DNA of 64,000 nucleotides, taken from Hirudinaria manillensis. Its lineage: Eukaryota; Annelida; Clitellata; Hirudinida; Hirudinidae. Each line of letters starts with the position of its first letter. Position 1 is the stretch's first letter. Of the stretch, positions 10,865 to 22,332 are shown piece by piece. Location: NCBI GenBank assembly GCA_034509925.1, contig CM067526.1, positions 13,161,010 to 13,225,009 of the forward strand, read 5' to 3'. The notes beneath the pieces are model-generated. The model worked only from the letters and a program-made list of their open reading frames with translations. It ran no database searches and was not told the DNA's origin. Both the position numbers and the translations under genes were made by a program.

Positions 10865-13800
10865 ATGGATGGCCATAAAAATCTGCAAGATGTCATTTGT
10901 GGGCAAGGAAAACCATTGCTGAATCTGCATTTCCAAACTCTGACTAATTCACCTCCTCGTCGTTGTTTCAAAGAAAATGGAGACGGCAGCAGCAACAAAC
11001 TGGAAGCAACCGAGCTCACAAGATTGTCGAGCAATTTAACTCCAAGTACGAGGTTACTCAATGGCTTCCATGAATTCGGAGCTTGCAAAGAAGTTGGGCT
11101 TCAACTTGCTGAAGAAGAAGAAGATGGTGATAAGCAAAGCAAGGGTGCTACTGTTGAATGCTCCACCAGCATGAATACGACTCAGCTTTTGAACATCTCC
11201 AATGCTTCGCTCCTCAGCAAAGCAGAAGATAAGTCAAATGTTGAAGAACAAGTCACAATAAGATGCTGTCATCCTAGCATCAGTGGCTCTATGAGTAGCA
11301 ATAAGCAGGTCGATGGTTCTGCTGCCATAGAATGTGGAATTGGTTCGATAGGATGTACCACCGTTGAAGATGGAGACAAGGAATCGAACAAGCAATTGTT
11401 GGAGCTCATGGAATTTCTTTGTGCACCGACAGACCACAGCATCGCTTCGCCGAAGAGCAAATCATTCGCTAATAACCGTGAATCTGTTGTCAACGTTCAA
11501 ACCACGCAAGAAAGTCTAAACCTCGATTGCCAAAATAATGATTGTAACACAGAGGCTGACATCCCAGTACTGAACGATGACCTGTCAGGGAAAAGCTCAA
11601 CGGTCAAAAGTGAAAGAAGCTCAATTGAATCTAAATCTGATAACATTTATTGCTCTGATTTAAAACTATCCATCGGAAACGATATGCCAGAGCCAATCAA
11701 ACCCCACACTGTGTCTGAGTCAAACAGATCAGAAAATTATTACATCAGTAAATCGATTGAAAGTAGCACGAAGACCATTCATGATGAAGTTTTGAACTCG
11801 TCAAGTTGTGAAAGCATGTCGCAACCCTCTCTCCAAAACTCTAAGAGTTCAACGAGTACCCTTCCACCTTCTCATAGGCCACTTAAGAAGAGGATTGGTC
11901 TCGAGAACATCTTGCTCAGGAGACTCTTGCAAGCTGCCAAACCTGTCAATCATCTTTCCACCACAGTTTCTCAAAAAGACTTGAAATCTGAATGCCAGAA
12001 TGACTTTGAACAAATGGAAAGTACTGCCTCTCTGCACCTGAATTCCTCGGTCCAGATTTTGACGGATCATCCGAAATCCATTGCAGTCCTCGAGACTGAA
12101 TCCGCCATGAGCAAGACCGTCAAGAATATAATGGAGAAGAAGAATCTAGATGCTTCGATTGCAGAGGAGCAGCTATCCTGCGATGATTCTGAGAATAGCT
12201 CGAAGCGAACGCATAAAAGGAAATGCTCATCACCTCATAGAATCGTAAAGAAAACAATGACAAACTCTGAAGAAATCATCAAGCCACAATCTGGTCAAGA
12301 TAGTATTAGCTCTCCAACACAAATCGTTCCAGTTTCGAAGATCTCTAAAGCCCTTCAAAAGATTCCGGCAACTCAAAATAATGCAAACGTCGTCCATCTT
12401 CCTCAGTGCAAACCATCCCCGCATTCCACTACCGTGCCTTTTCTGTCGATGAACCTCATCACCATCGCTCCGGACGGGACGTACGTGGAGCCTCCTCTTG
12501 TCGTGAAGCCGAGGTCTTTGTCGACAAAAGCTCTTCGTCCATTGGCTCCAAAAATTTCGACTCCTCCTACACTCGTACCGAAAACTAATGGCAGCAACGT
12601 CTTAGCAAGCAGGCACTTGGCAACGTCGACCAGCGTCATACCTATTTCTCTCGTCCAAAGCACCACGAATCCGTCGTTGGTCATTCTCGTCAACAAGGCC
12701 GACGCGAAGGGGTCCCGACTCATTTCCACCCAGCCATTCCAGCTCCCTCCTCAGCAGAAGCAGTCTAATAATCCCGGCCGGCACCTTCAACAGCAAGTGA
12801 GTTTTCTTCGATGTAGAGAAGTATATGGTTATAAAATTCTTGAATTCTTACAATATGTTGTAATACCTTGTAATCAAGTAATTTTCTGAAATTAAAAATT
12901 AAAAAGTTATGAAATGTTTATATATCAATCATTATCTATTCATTTTATTAATGGATTAATTCATCACTAGATCTTGATTGTCTTGAAGATGATCAAGCTT
13001 TGAGTTATCACATTACAATTTCCTTTTCATTTAATTTATCTTTTTTACAGGTTTCCAATGCCGAACAGAAGATAAGCTTGCCTCCTGTTGCTATTTCCGT
13101 TAACAGCCTCTTAGCTCAAAATAGCTCTCCTCTCAGACTTTCTCAGACTCAGCAGCTCCTCAGAATTCAATCCCAATTATGTCCGTCGACCACGCAACTA
13201 CAACAACAACTACAACCATCATCCACTGTTGCGAGTATCGGTTCTCGACCGATGCCCAAATTGAGATTTATCAATGATTACTCTAAGTCCACAGCTCCCG
13301 CTCAAACTCAGTCCATTCCGTCTCCCAATGTCTGTTCACCTCCTGATCTCGAGAGGCCAGAAATGACCCTCGAGGATTTCTTTGAACCGATCAGAAGCAA
13401 TTGCATCCTCGGCAAGTACGTGGCTCCAGAAGTGGAATCTTCAAAGATTCTTGTTAATGAAGCCGGGAGCAAAAGTTCTCGTCACGTTTGTGGAAGCTGT
13501 GGCTGCACGTACGCTTCAGAGGCAGCTCTGAAGGAGCACGTAGAGAGGAAGTCATTCCTGGTGACTTTCAAATGTTCTTGTCAGACGTCCGGAGTGACTC
13601 AACCTTCTTCCGTATTTTACAACTTGTGCTCATTTTCCACCTACTACAGAAATCATGTGCTTCAGCATCCGTACGTGCCTCACAGTCCTGCCAACAGCTA
13701 CAAGATTTCCCCTTTGCCAGATGATCAGTTGCCTGAAGATTGTTTAAAATTGTTGAAAGAAAAGGAGAAAAACCTTGTTCCATTCCAAGATGGGCAGTCT

Positions 13801-16800
13801 GCTTTAGAAGAACCAGAGGAGGTCTTTACGGCCACTTCTTTGGCAGCTGGCGAGACCAAAACCGACGCGAACCGCACGACAAAGGAAAAAACTAATTCGA
13901 TGATTCAGTGCAAGGAATGCAACAAAGAGTTTAGACTTCCTCTGAGAATCAAGCAGCATTTTCAGAGCTGGAGCAAGGGAGCCATTAAGCCATTAAATTC
14001 TGACAAGAATGTGGCTCTCGATCAGCCTCATTCTACTACTCCAAATCATTCTTTTCATAAATGCTTGGGCTGCTCAATCGTTCTCCCGAATGCTTGTTCC
14101 TTCAAAGCTCACTGTCGATTGCACGAATCCGGCGAGCCGTACGTCTGCCCGGAGTGCGGCCTAACCTTTTCCACGTTTGAGGTCATGAAGGAACATGCTT
14201 ACAAAGTTTGCTACCACGGTTGTAGGAAGGCAGATATCAAAGGCTGTCGATTTTGCAACTTTGTTCCTCAAGATTCAGGCAGCTTTTCTGAAGTGAGTCT
14301 CAACAATTGCTACAATAAAATAGCATTCCCTGTAGCAAGAGTGAAATTACCATTAAATTGTTAAATTTTTAATGCAGTCTTTTTGTAGATTTATAATTTC
14401 TTTTTAAAAACCTTTCAATGATTTTAATTTTAGTCTCTCGATGCACACATCACAAAAGCACATAAAACCTCCTTGCTGAAATGCCTGCACTGTACAGAGA
14501 TCTTCAAAGATAGCACATCACTTCAAAACCATTCCCTGCTACTTCATGGTACCGTTCTTCATGATGATGATGTCCAGCAGGCAAGCAGGTGCCCTGTTTG
14601 TGAAGATGTACTTAGTTCCTCTTTTGAATTGCATCTGGCTGGTCATGACATTGAAAGCAAGTCAAAGACCTATTTTTTCAGGTAACCAGAAATGAAATTT
14701 GTTCCAATTTATGATGAGAATATCAAAATTTATCAACGATATTTAGCTAAATTGCTAACAAATAATAAATGCTTTATTTTTCAGTTGTGATGAGTGCAAC
14801 AGAAACTTTGTTTATCGGGCCGAGCTAGAGAAGCATTTGAGAAGCTCAGGGCATCTTGGCATGAAAGTGAACGGCTTTGTGTGCAAGCTCTGCACATTGA
14901 CTTATCCTACCAGGGAGGAGAGATGCAATCATATTCTGACTGAACATCCAGACCTCAAAAGCATGTTTTCGAGCGAGCTGAACAAATCCGAATTACCCAG
15001 CCTACCTCTCATTGGACGAAGAGAGCTCGTTAGTTCTTCCAATCTGTTTCCATTGAAGCGCAAGGAAATGCCGTCTCTTCGCTTGATCAACCCCGTTGTT
15101 GCCAGTAAGTCTCCGATTTGTAATTCATCTGGGGACGCCAGCGGTCCCCAGGAGCCAACAAAAGAAAGTTCTTCACCTTGCCCAGGTGGCGTTAAACGAC
15201 ATAATCCTGACGAATGTCCGGAAGTCGAAGCTCGTTCGAATGTCGAGGTTGCCGGCGAAACATCCAAAGTGGCACCTCAGAGGTGGGAATGTTCAAGATG
15301 CAATGAAATATTTCTCAACAAGGATGCATTCCACAGGCACCAGCAGAAACACAGATTCTTGGAACAAAGCAAATCAAAGAAAATGAAATTAGTTGACAAA
15401 GATGAAAGCATTATTGTCAGAGTGCCATCTATGTCTTCAGAAGTAACTCGTTCTACCATCACCCACAATGAAGCAGTTAATAGCAAAGAGATTCCAATGA
15501 ACGCTGGCACGGAACGTGACTGCGGCAGAAGTTCATCAACAGGTACCAGTCCTGACGTTCGAGCTGGAGACGTTATATCCGATGAAGCTGTTGGGAATAG
15601 AGTAGAAGAAGATGTGGAAAATGGATGTAAATCTACAGATGGTTCTAAGACTTCAAAGGAGCCTGATACTCTCAATTCAGAAAATTCTTTGAATAATTGC
15701 AAAGTAAGATCAGCAAACCTTTGACCTTTTTTAATATGGTGAAACGAGTACTGGTTCGCACAACGTCAGACATTTCCATTAATTTTAATGTCATTTTAAT
15801 ATTTTTTTCTAGATTTTACCCAATCTATTGCAAGAGGAGGAGGAGGTGGAGCAATTGAATCAATCTCAAGAACAAACAATTCAGCAGGTCTCCTATGAGG
15901 ATAGCCAGGATTCTGAGAATAACAACAACAAGTGGTATTCTTGTCAACTCTGTTGCATGAGTTTCAGATCATCCGAAAAACTTCAGCATCACACAGATGC
16001 TCGCCACATCGGACTACATTTAGTCAAGCCAGAGACTCATACTTGCTCCTACTGCCCAGAACCTAACAAGAAGGTGTTTGCTTCTATCCGCCACCTCCAC
16101 AAACATCTGAGGGTGAGACACAAAATCATACGTAACAAGGCCGGTCAGTACACCTCTCTCGAAACACCTTTGTCACGGCAATGTAGCTTCACGAGTCCAG
16201 AAGCAAAAGAAGGCGAACTGTCGTCTGATGGAAAATGTGCTTCAGAACCTCTTTCAACATCTCCACAGTCTGAAAAAATTGGAAATGTCCCTCGCGATGA
16301 TGTGCTTGCAGAAGACGAAGAGGAAATGCTTGGAGATCCTGACGGCATCAGATTGAGGAAAGTGTGTGGCTCTTCTGGAAGCCTTTATGTGTGCTCGTAC
16401 TGCGATCATACGAATCTTGACCAACATACTTTTTGGGAACACATAACAAGCCACGAACACGAACTTTTCGGCAAGGATTTGGTTAACAGCAAGATTTTCC
16501 AGTGTCCCGAATGTGGTTCGATGTTCGTAGTAAGAGTGGCTCTGTTCAGACATCTCAAATTGGTCCACAGAATTTCTGAACCTCATTCTTACGAAACTGA
16601 TTTACAGTTATTTGAAAGTTTTAAAGATCAGCAGAAAGGTTTTGTTGTCAACTCTCCTTCACTGCTCAATTCTGCTCAAGACGACCTTCCAGCTGACAAG
16701 TTGGCAAAATTGGCAGCCCTTCGTCCCGAGGACATTCACAGCACTTTAGCCAATTCTCCTAGACCATTCTTCCCAGTTGAAGTGTCTAGTGACCATTTGC

Positions 16801-17090
16801 CCAACAAGAGGCAAGGACTTAGGTCACAAATTACAGATTTAACATTATCAAATCCTGGCTTATCGTCGCTTTCCTCTGGAGAAGGCCAAGAGCCTTCTTT
16901 ACAGAATGAATGCCAAGTTTGCTACAAACTTTTCGACAGTCAGGTCGAACTCAAAGTTCACATGAGGGTTCACGGCATGGCATTCATCCAGGGAACGAGA
17001 CGAAACACGACGGTCACCGATTCGGCGGGCGGAGACACGAGCCCTTCTGCCGCTTCCTGTCCGCCCAATCAAAAAACCGTAACAGCCTAA
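10865..17090 (+). CDS. Large multi-C2H2 zinc-finger protein, ZNF592/ZNF687/ZNF532-like
   Basis: Five coding exons (10865-12796, 13051-14292, 14434-14681, 14785-15703, 15813-17090) join in frame to 1872 residues. Residues 1-780 or so are Ser/Thr/Gln-rich and disordered, with no fingers. About 15 C2H2 or C2H2-like units follow from roughly residue 795, with long acidic/Ser linkers instead of the short TGEKP linkers of KRAB-type proteins. Examples are CLGCSIVLPNACSFKAHCRLH, CDECNRNFVYRAELEKHL, CPECGSMFVVRVALFRHL and the last finger CQVCYKLFDSQVELKVHMRVH. One finger (CRFCNF...AHITKAH) is split by the second intron. The unit with VERKSFLVTFKC and FYNLCSFSTYYRNH resembles the early fingers of the ZNF592/687/532 (Z3 complex) group. 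It is probably a nuclear transcriptional co-regulator; the family assignment is from memory of motifs and is moderate. Confidence 0.85.
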
Positions 17091-17530
17091 TAAATATTCT
17101 CATTTGACGGAAAGTTTTGTCGATGAACGCAAAATTGCTTTAGGTCTCTTAAGTTCGTAGATGCTCAATGTCAAGTAAAAAGTATGATCGTTGCCTAATA
17201 TTTCATTTACGTAGTGATGTATTTTACGACTGAAGATTTCACAAATCTAACATTGTGATGAGGGAGACTGCTGCAGCATTGAATTATTGGATGAAGTTAT
17301 CCAATTTGATACCTTAATTACTTGCAAAATAAAGGTTGTCAAAGGCATTGCTTTAAAATGTTGAAATCACAGACATTCTCAATAACAATCTGATGTGTGG
17401 AAGGCTATCAAGCAAACATTGTTTTTTTATATATATAAACTTAAAAAAAGATTTATTTATTCCAGAAACAAATTTAAATTAGACGTGGTCTAGCAAGTGT
17501 AAAATTAATTCTCGTTGCCAAAATCCAGGC
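17091..17530. other. Convergent 3' UTRs of the zinc-finger gene and PQBP1
   Basis: There is no coding sequence here. A plus-strand AATAAA at 17328-17333 serves the zinc-finger gene. On the minus strand two overlapping AATAAA copies (reverse complement of 17452-17461) lie about 70 bp downstream of the PQBP1 stop. The 3' ends therefore stay about 120 bp apart. Confidence 0.55.
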
Positions 17531-18716
17531 TCAGTTTTTGTCTTTTGTTGATGTCTTGTTGAGGCGGAGCACTGCTCCGGGGCTTGGATATGGTCTCTGC
17601 TGGAAAAGCGGTCCGGATGCTGTGACGTCGACTCCAGTCTTGGCCGTTCCCCTTAGGTCCAAACCTGTGGTCCAGGACCCCCTCGGGACATCAGAGTAGG
17701 CTGCAGGGTCCATTGGGTCGAGTTCATCCGTTGTTCGTTCTAAAGAAAAACCATAGTTAAAGTGCAAAGTAGAATTATTACAGAAGTAATCATTTGACTT
17801 ACTTTTCTTCTTGCTGGGTTGCTTTCTTTCTGGAATCTAAAAAGAAAAAGAGCGTATTTAATTTATTGGGAAAGAAATTCAGTAACGTGGGTAAATTAGA
17901 TGAGGTTTGATTTAATTACTGAAATATTGGCAGCTTAAATATGGAAATATTAAAAATCATAATATTATATGGCAATTAGAAATATATAAAAGTTAAACAC
18001 TTTGGCCGATAATTGTTCTAAATCAATGGTTACCTCATCGTCGGAATGGTCGCTTTTGGAGTCATCAGATTCTCCCTGGGAGTTCTTTTTAGCTTTAACT
18101 GGTCTTTTTCCTGCTCTTGGATTGTTCAGTTCCTTAAGTCTCTCAGCAGAAAGAGAAACATTAGCTTTTGGGTGACTTGGAGGAAGCCAGGACACCTCAT
18201 CTGTCTGCATATTCCAGTAATAGTAGCGATTTGTATCTGGATCTCCAACTTCCATCCATCCATCAGGAATAGGGTATTTGGCCAAGAGTCTGTCCTTCTT
18301 TTCAAGCATCTTTTGTTCAGGTCTGAATTTCTTGCAGCCCCATTTTTTAGAGCAGAACTCAGAGCATCTGTGATAACGATTGACAATGTTGGGGCATGCA
18401 CTGATTTGGTAGATCACTTGACTTCCATTTGATTCTTCATTTTCAGGCCATGTTTCTTCTTGCTGTGCTACAGGAGCAGGAGGACTTTGAAAATCACTGA
18501 ACGTTTTAGCAGGTGCTGACTGGGATGGTTCATCATAGTTCTCTGCAAACACTTCTTCCTCTTGCTCTGAAATATCACATAGCATTTTAGAAATCTGATT
18601 TTAAAATCAGTCTAAGCATACTTAAATTTTTAAAATAGATTACCTTTATCAGGGTAAGCCTTTTTCAGCAGGCCTTTCTTGGCTAATTTCGCCAGGAGTA
18701 ACGGAGGAAGAGGCAT
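17531..18716 (-). CDS. PQBP1: Polyglutamine-binding protein 1 (WW-domain splicing factor)
   Basis: Four exons (18716-18644, 18566-18001, 17836-17803, 17739-17531) splice in frame to 293 residues. The N-terminus [19 protein letters not shown] matches vertebrate PQBP1. The WW domain spans about W128-P154 ([20 protein letters not shown] then SWLPP). The C-terminus [19 protein letters not shown] and [17 protein letters not shown] is the conserved tail that binds the U5 15-kDa protein (TXNL4A). PQBP1 is a nuclear, largely disordered pre-mRNA splicing factor. Two differences from human are visible: the long Arg/Asp/His repeat between WW and tail is missing, and a Cys/His cluster (C82, H90, C92, C96, C102) sits upstream of the WW domain. 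The gene is head-to-head with KCTD5. Confidence 0.95.
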
Positions 18717-19084
18717 TATCTAGGAATGATATTTAACTTAATATATTTAACCTAGAAGAATGATTGCCAAATGAATTATCTCCGAACTAAGTTTAATAAT
18801 GCAGATGCAAACTTTTTAAGCTCTTGAAATATGTACGTAGTGATTTAAAATGCTAATCGTAAGCAAAAAAAGGTTCGCAACCCTATCTATTTACGTTATG
18901 AGCTGAATAAAAGATCATCAATATACTTATCAAGCTATCTTAATTTTATTACTATCATAAAAAATATTTTTAGAAAAAGAACATTAATTTCATTAGCGTT
19001 ATAATAATAAATATTAATTACCGTGTAGCACGTGGGCACCTAAACATTGTTTACAGGTTTGCTTAAGTCTGTGCCGCATTTAGT
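18717..19084. promoter_or_regulatory. Divergent promoter region of PQBP1 and KCTD5
   Basis: Only 368 bp separate the two ATGs, so both promoters and 5' UTRs lie here. The sequence is AT-rich, with a CACGTG E-box at 19029-19034 (in the run gtagcacgtgggc) near the KCTD5 side. I see no clear TATA box. Confidence 0.5.
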
Positions 19085-21492
19085 ATGGAATACGACGCTG
19101 GGCGGGGGCAGGGGAATTTTTGCGCTGGTGGCATTGATTTGTCTCGGAGCAATGATTTATGCAAAATGTGTAAACAAAACTCTATCAATTATAAAAAAAA
19201 TTGGGTCAGGTTAAATGTTGGAGGAAAAACCTTTATGACTACCAGGACTACTCTTTGTAAGGATCCTCAGTCATTTTTGTTTCGTTTGTGCCAAGATGAT
19301 CCCAACCTGGAAACTGATAAGGTTTGTGGCATTTAAATTTTTCCGAACAATGTGTTATTTCAGACCTATCTACTAATTAAAATGTCCTTTAAGGCTGTAA
19401 TTTTTTGCCTAAGAGACAAAATTTTAGCTCAGATATTGTGTTTGTTGCTAGATCTGTCTGATATTGCTATACTTTTGAGCTGTCTAGGTGAATGAGATTC
19501 ATTCAATTTTTATACACTTCCTTTTAATCCACATAACTATATCATTTCGTCATCGTTTAAAATTATGCTGGCATTTAATAATGTGCAATTTGACATAAAT
19601 AACGTATAATTAAGAATTACCATTTGTGAATGTAAGATAGAACATCATGTATTGCCTACATGGTCACCTACTCTAACAAAGCACAATTAACATAATAAAA
19701 TAAACAAGTTTGCAAACTAATCAATTCCCTCTTCATATGTTCATCTTTGGAGTATTATTTTGTTTTTTACTTCACTTATTTTGATTCATGATTTTATGGT
19801 CGTCTATTTTGATACATTTTTTAAAATAAATAATGAATGACAAGCTGGGGAAAAACTGTTGTTGCATGTTTGTCAAAATGCATCTTCAAGGCTATCAAAT
19901 TTTATCCTTGCTAAGGATGAGACAGGTGCCTACCTGATCGATAGGGACCCAAAGTATTTCGCACCAGTGCTCGGTTTTCTCAGGCATGGCAAGCTAATCG
20001 TTGACAAGGATCTTGTAGAGGAAGGTGAATAATTTGACTCATTGTGCATTTTAAGTGCAGACTGAGAAATCTTGATTTGAACATATCTGCTCCACTTCTT
20101 GCTTATCAGTGGTTAAAAGCTGCTGAAGATGATAATTGTTATTGTTGATGTTGGGCCTTATCAGTTAAAGCACTCCATCAGACTATGATGGAGGCTGTGA
20201 TGATTGAAATCACTTCTTGCTATCAATGTTGTTGAATGTTTGCAAGAATACAAATTGTGCTCTTTCGTAAGGAACATGAATGACGGTTGTTGGCATGGTA
20301 ATGAATGTAATGTAGTTATTTATCAAAACTTATTCCAATTTGAACAGGTGTGTTGGAGGAGGCTGAGTTCTATAATGTGGTGGAACTCATTGATCTGGTC
20401 AAGGAAAGGATTGCAGAAAGGAAAAACAGACAGATCCAAGTAAATGATTTAATTAGATAGGGTATTATGGTGCTTATGATAGCTTTGCTTTGTTGATTAA
20501 AGAGCACATGGCATGCAGGTTGGCAGTTGGTGTTCCTGCATGTGGTACTAACTATAACAGTTGTTATGTATTGTATTGGCTTGCATGGCCATGGGTAATC
20601 ATCATCTTGGATGCTATACAAATGGGAGATAGTACTTTCACACTGATTAGGAGACATAAGGCACTCCAAATATCAGCTAAATACAAAAAAAATTTTTTAA
20701 TGCAAATAATATTTAGAGGATAAACAATGCTGACATTGGGTTACCAATAGTGGCTTGTTTCTTAAATCCTAGAAATTTATTTGTGGCAAAATATTTGATT
20801 GGTGCCAATTAGTCCTTGTAGTGATTCGTTGTTGTAACATTATATGTTAGAATCATGGGAAGAATGTGTACAGGGTGTTGCAGTGGTCAGAAGAGGAACT
20901 GGCACAGATGGTTTCCAACATATCTGATGGTTGGAAGTTTGAACAGGTGGGTGGCAATTTATTACAAACAGGATTACTTTGATCTGTAATATGCATTTTA
21001 GGCTTAGTATTTGAAATGCTATAATACATTTAGACTATGCCAGCTCCAAAATTTTGCCCTAAAGACAAGTATGGACAAATTATATTCTGGGAACCCATGC
21101 TAATGATTTATTTATCATAATTTATTCAGTTAATCAACCTCGGGTCCTCGTACAAGTACGGATTAGAGGACAGGGCAGAATTCCTCTGTGTGGTTTCCAA
21201 AGAATGTAGGACAACAAATGGCTTCAATCCAGATCCACAATCAACAGATAGGGGAAGGGTTGTCACATTTTCTGTTGGATTACATATGACTAGTTTAGTT
21301 TGCAGCTTACAGTTATAAACTTTAATTAATTACCAGTATCATTAGTTACTATAAGGCAATGGCTAGTTAAGAGATACTTAGGCACTAGTTGTTGTGGTTA
21401 CGGCCGTGAGGAAGCAGTGAACTAGAATTAGCGAAACTTTATAGAAACTAATTTAATTTCAGGTGCTGCAACAAAGAAGTGCCAGAATATGA
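19085..21492 (+). CDS. KCTD5: BTB-domain adaptor KCTD5 (KCTD2/5/17 group)
   Basis: Six exons (19085-19321, 19916-20024, 20348-20439, 20851-20946, 21130-21258, 21463-21492) give 230 residues; human KCTD5 has 234. The BTB/T1 domain begins at about residue 41 ([15 protein letters not shown]) and runs through [19 protein letters not shown] to about residue 140. The C-terminal module carries [37 protein letters not shown] and the terminal VLQQRSARI, each close to the KCTD5 equivalent. KCTD5 forms a pentamer that adapts substrates, including G-beta-gamma, to the CUL3 ubiquitin ligase in the cytosol. The last exon is only 30 nt. The donor after exon 5 (AGG|GTTGTC) is unusual but keeps frame and homology. 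The N-terminal 40 residues are lineage-specific and hold CKMC. Confidence 0.95.
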
Positions 21493-21751
21493 TTGCCTCT
21501 CTTCCCTTCAGATTTGACAGATGCTTTTTCTTTGGATGACATCATTCTTTTGCCACTGCCTTCTTGAAGGATACCTAACTCTTTACGCCATCTACAGTCG
21601 TTTGCGTGGCCATGACGATGAATAGTATTATATGAAAAAGCAACTAAATCCTTAAGAAACTCCACTCAAGTTTAAAGATTTTGTGTAGAAATGACAGTTT
21701 CATCGTATTATTTGTCCAGATGTCTGCCTAGTCTAGTAGATGAATGCATTT

Positions 21752-21795
21752 AATAATAATAATAATAGTAATAATCATTTATATGGCACTAAAAG
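21752..21795 (-). repeat. SINE-like tail, reversed: (AAT)n + CATTTATATGGC
   Basis: Read on the minus strand this is GCCATATAAATGATTATTA followed by ATT repeats. That is the same arrangement as the tail at 43567-43741 (GCGCTATATAAATGACAT then ATT repeats). Such ends are typical of tRNA-derived SINE 3' tails in marine invertebrates (general knowledge). The body of the element is not recognisable. Confidence 0.35.
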
Positions 21796-21990
21796 TGAAG
21801 CACAAGAGATCTCCTTTCAAGTTCTTAATGGAACAAATAAATCTTCAATTGGAGCTTGAAGAGTGCCAGTAAAGGCAGAGGGAGGCAGTATTTCTACATC
21901 TTCAGTTTACTTTTCTGAGGTTTTATGTTGCAACTCATCAAGAGTTTCATTTTATAAAGTAACCATCACCTTCACTGGAGACAACTTTAA

Positions 21991-22332
21991 ATGGCACCCG
22001 AGATGGATCCGGAAGATCCCGTAATATCATTTCATCGTCGTTCACTAAAAGAACTGAAGCTTGCCCGTCGTTCTGATGGAACTCGTCCCCTCAGGGAGAT
22101 TATGCAATTTTTGGATCACAAACGAGATGCTCTCCGATTTCGTTTGATTATTTTGCATTTGTATATGTTCATGCAACTTTATTTTTGTAATGATGTCAAT
22201 GTTTTAAAGCCTACTAGAAAGAAATGTTACAACCTTGTGACTCTATCCTCATCTTGTATCCCATGCCATCATCAAAATTCTAAAAATGTTTTTTTGCGAT
22301 TAATTATTTTTATTATTAATTATTATTATTAA
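21991..22332 (+). other. Isolated open frame of doubtful coding status
   Basis: An ATG-initiated frame of 113 codons. The first 55 residues are charged and plausible (DPEDPVISFHRRSLKELKLA), while the rest becomes hydrophobic and AT-biased. I recognise no family, no good acceptor leads into it, and no partner exon was found. It could be a first coding exon, a decayed copy of something, or chance. Confidence 0.15.

Noticed and set aside
12797-12889. Extension of the first zinc-finger coding exon to the in-frame TGA at 12889
   Set aside because: A GTGAGT donor after codon 644 joins in phase to the exon at 13051, which continues the protein; the extension is intron.
15277-15702. 141-codon antisense frame inside the zinc-finger gene
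   Set aside because: It is a shadow of the sense coding strand, with no homology and no independent signals.
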